Assembly: GCA_001464695.1 (NCBI GenBank)
Contig: LNDQ01000114.1
Span: 62,001 to 126,000, forward strand
Direction: 5' to 3'
Length of the DNA stretch: 64,000 nt
DNA from: Betaproteobacteria bacterium Ga0077523
GTDB lineage: Bacteria > Pseudomonadota > Gammaproteobacteria > Burkholderiales > Ga0077523
Position 1 is the stretch's first letter. Every line of letters begins with the position of its first letter. Below the pieces are notes generated by a model. The model ran no database searches and was not told the DNA's origin. It saw nothing but the letters and a program-made list of their open reading frames with translations. Below are positions 63,899 to 64,000 of this stretch, one piece after another. A program made the position numbers and the translations under genes.

Positions 63899-64000
63899 CA
63901 ATCGCGCCGCGCATCCGCGTGCGCGCGCTCGGCAAGATCTTCGGCGACCCGCCGCACCAGGTCGAAGCGCTGAAGGACATCGATCTCGAAGTCTGCGACA
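63877..64000 (+). CDS. ABC transporter ATP-binding protein (partial, N-terminus)
   Basis: The first ~41 residues, from a GTG at 63877 inside the 3' end of the permease gene: VRALGKIFGDPPHQVEALKDIDLEVCD, the typical start of a NitT/TauT ATPase (A-loop region, before Walker A). Cut by the window edge. Completes the importer with the two genes upstream. Confidence 0.85.
   Translation, partial: MDAQKVVTIAPRIRVRALGKIFGDPPHQVEALKDIDLEVCD

Overview
The window looks like a chromosomal segment of a high-GC betaproteobacterium, probably of the Burkholderiales or a neighbouring order. The clues are the rplU-rpmA-obgE-proB order beside ispB, a PilS/PilR pair, a lysine/alanine-rich histone H1-like protein, a PhaM-like granule protein, a betaproteobacterial proteasome homologue (BPH), PxpABC and two PEP-CTERM proteins. 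Almost all of it is densely packed, similar-looking coding sequence. I see no prophage, insertion sequence, CRISPR array or rRNA; there is one tRNA (tRNA-Pro, anticodon CGG).

Layout. 1-3367 is housekeeping: proB (partial), obgE, rpmA, rplU, divergent ispB and tRNA-Pro. 3528-8426 holds a PP0621-like membrane protein, pilS, pilR, ampD and a histone-deacetylase-like hydrolase. 8462-12956 is the class Ia ribonucleotide reductase operon nrdAB, with a sigma70 promoter, two NrdR boxes 32 bp apart and a terminator. 13138-23997 mixes the H1-like protein, a GST, otnK/otnC (3-oxo-tetronate catabolism), a MATE exporter, exported proteins of unknown function, a 50-residue protein and a PEP-CTERM protein. 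23149-27175 is a four-gene envelope or periplasmic operon (serine hydrolase, exported YqgE-like protein, di-haem oxidoreductase, beta-barrel). 27268-30888 is an overlapping operon ending in the 5-oxoprolinase genes pxpB-pxpC-pxpA. 31159-34921 carries MipA/OmpV, alanine dehydrogenase and an FAH hydrolase plus SDR pair. 35071-38645 is peroxiredoxin, radical SAM, DUF547 and lipoprotein. 38755-40918 has a UxaA/GarD dehydratase and a PhaM-like protein. 41064-43945 reads leftward and has a SnoaL-like protein, BPH, proline iminopeptidase and TraB/GumN. 44050-50372 has maeB, an SDR, a tandem repeat, two paralogous small exported proteins, a CoA Nudix hydrolase, YbaK, DUF3301 and a second PEP-CTERM protein behind a sigma54-type promoter.

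50726-58376 is the most system-like accessory block. It encodes a flavin reductase, an HpaB-family FADH2 monooxygenase, RidA, DUF1028, a LysR regulator, a trimethylamine-dehydrogenase-like flavoenzyme and an ArgE-like deacylase. I read it as a catabolic pathway for an unidentified nitrogen-containing compound. It is followed by a lone NitT/TauT-type binding protein on the other strand and a molybdopterin oxidoreductase.

The window ends with an ABC importer (binding protein, permease, start of the ATPase) preceded by a recognisable ykkC/guanidine-I riboswitch at about 61908-62024. That predicts the importer moves guanidine or a related compound. Much of the regulation can be read directly: the sigma70 promoters, NrdR boxes, riboswitch, sigma54 promoter and several intrinsic terminators. 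Two families of dispersed, structured intergenic repeats are also present.
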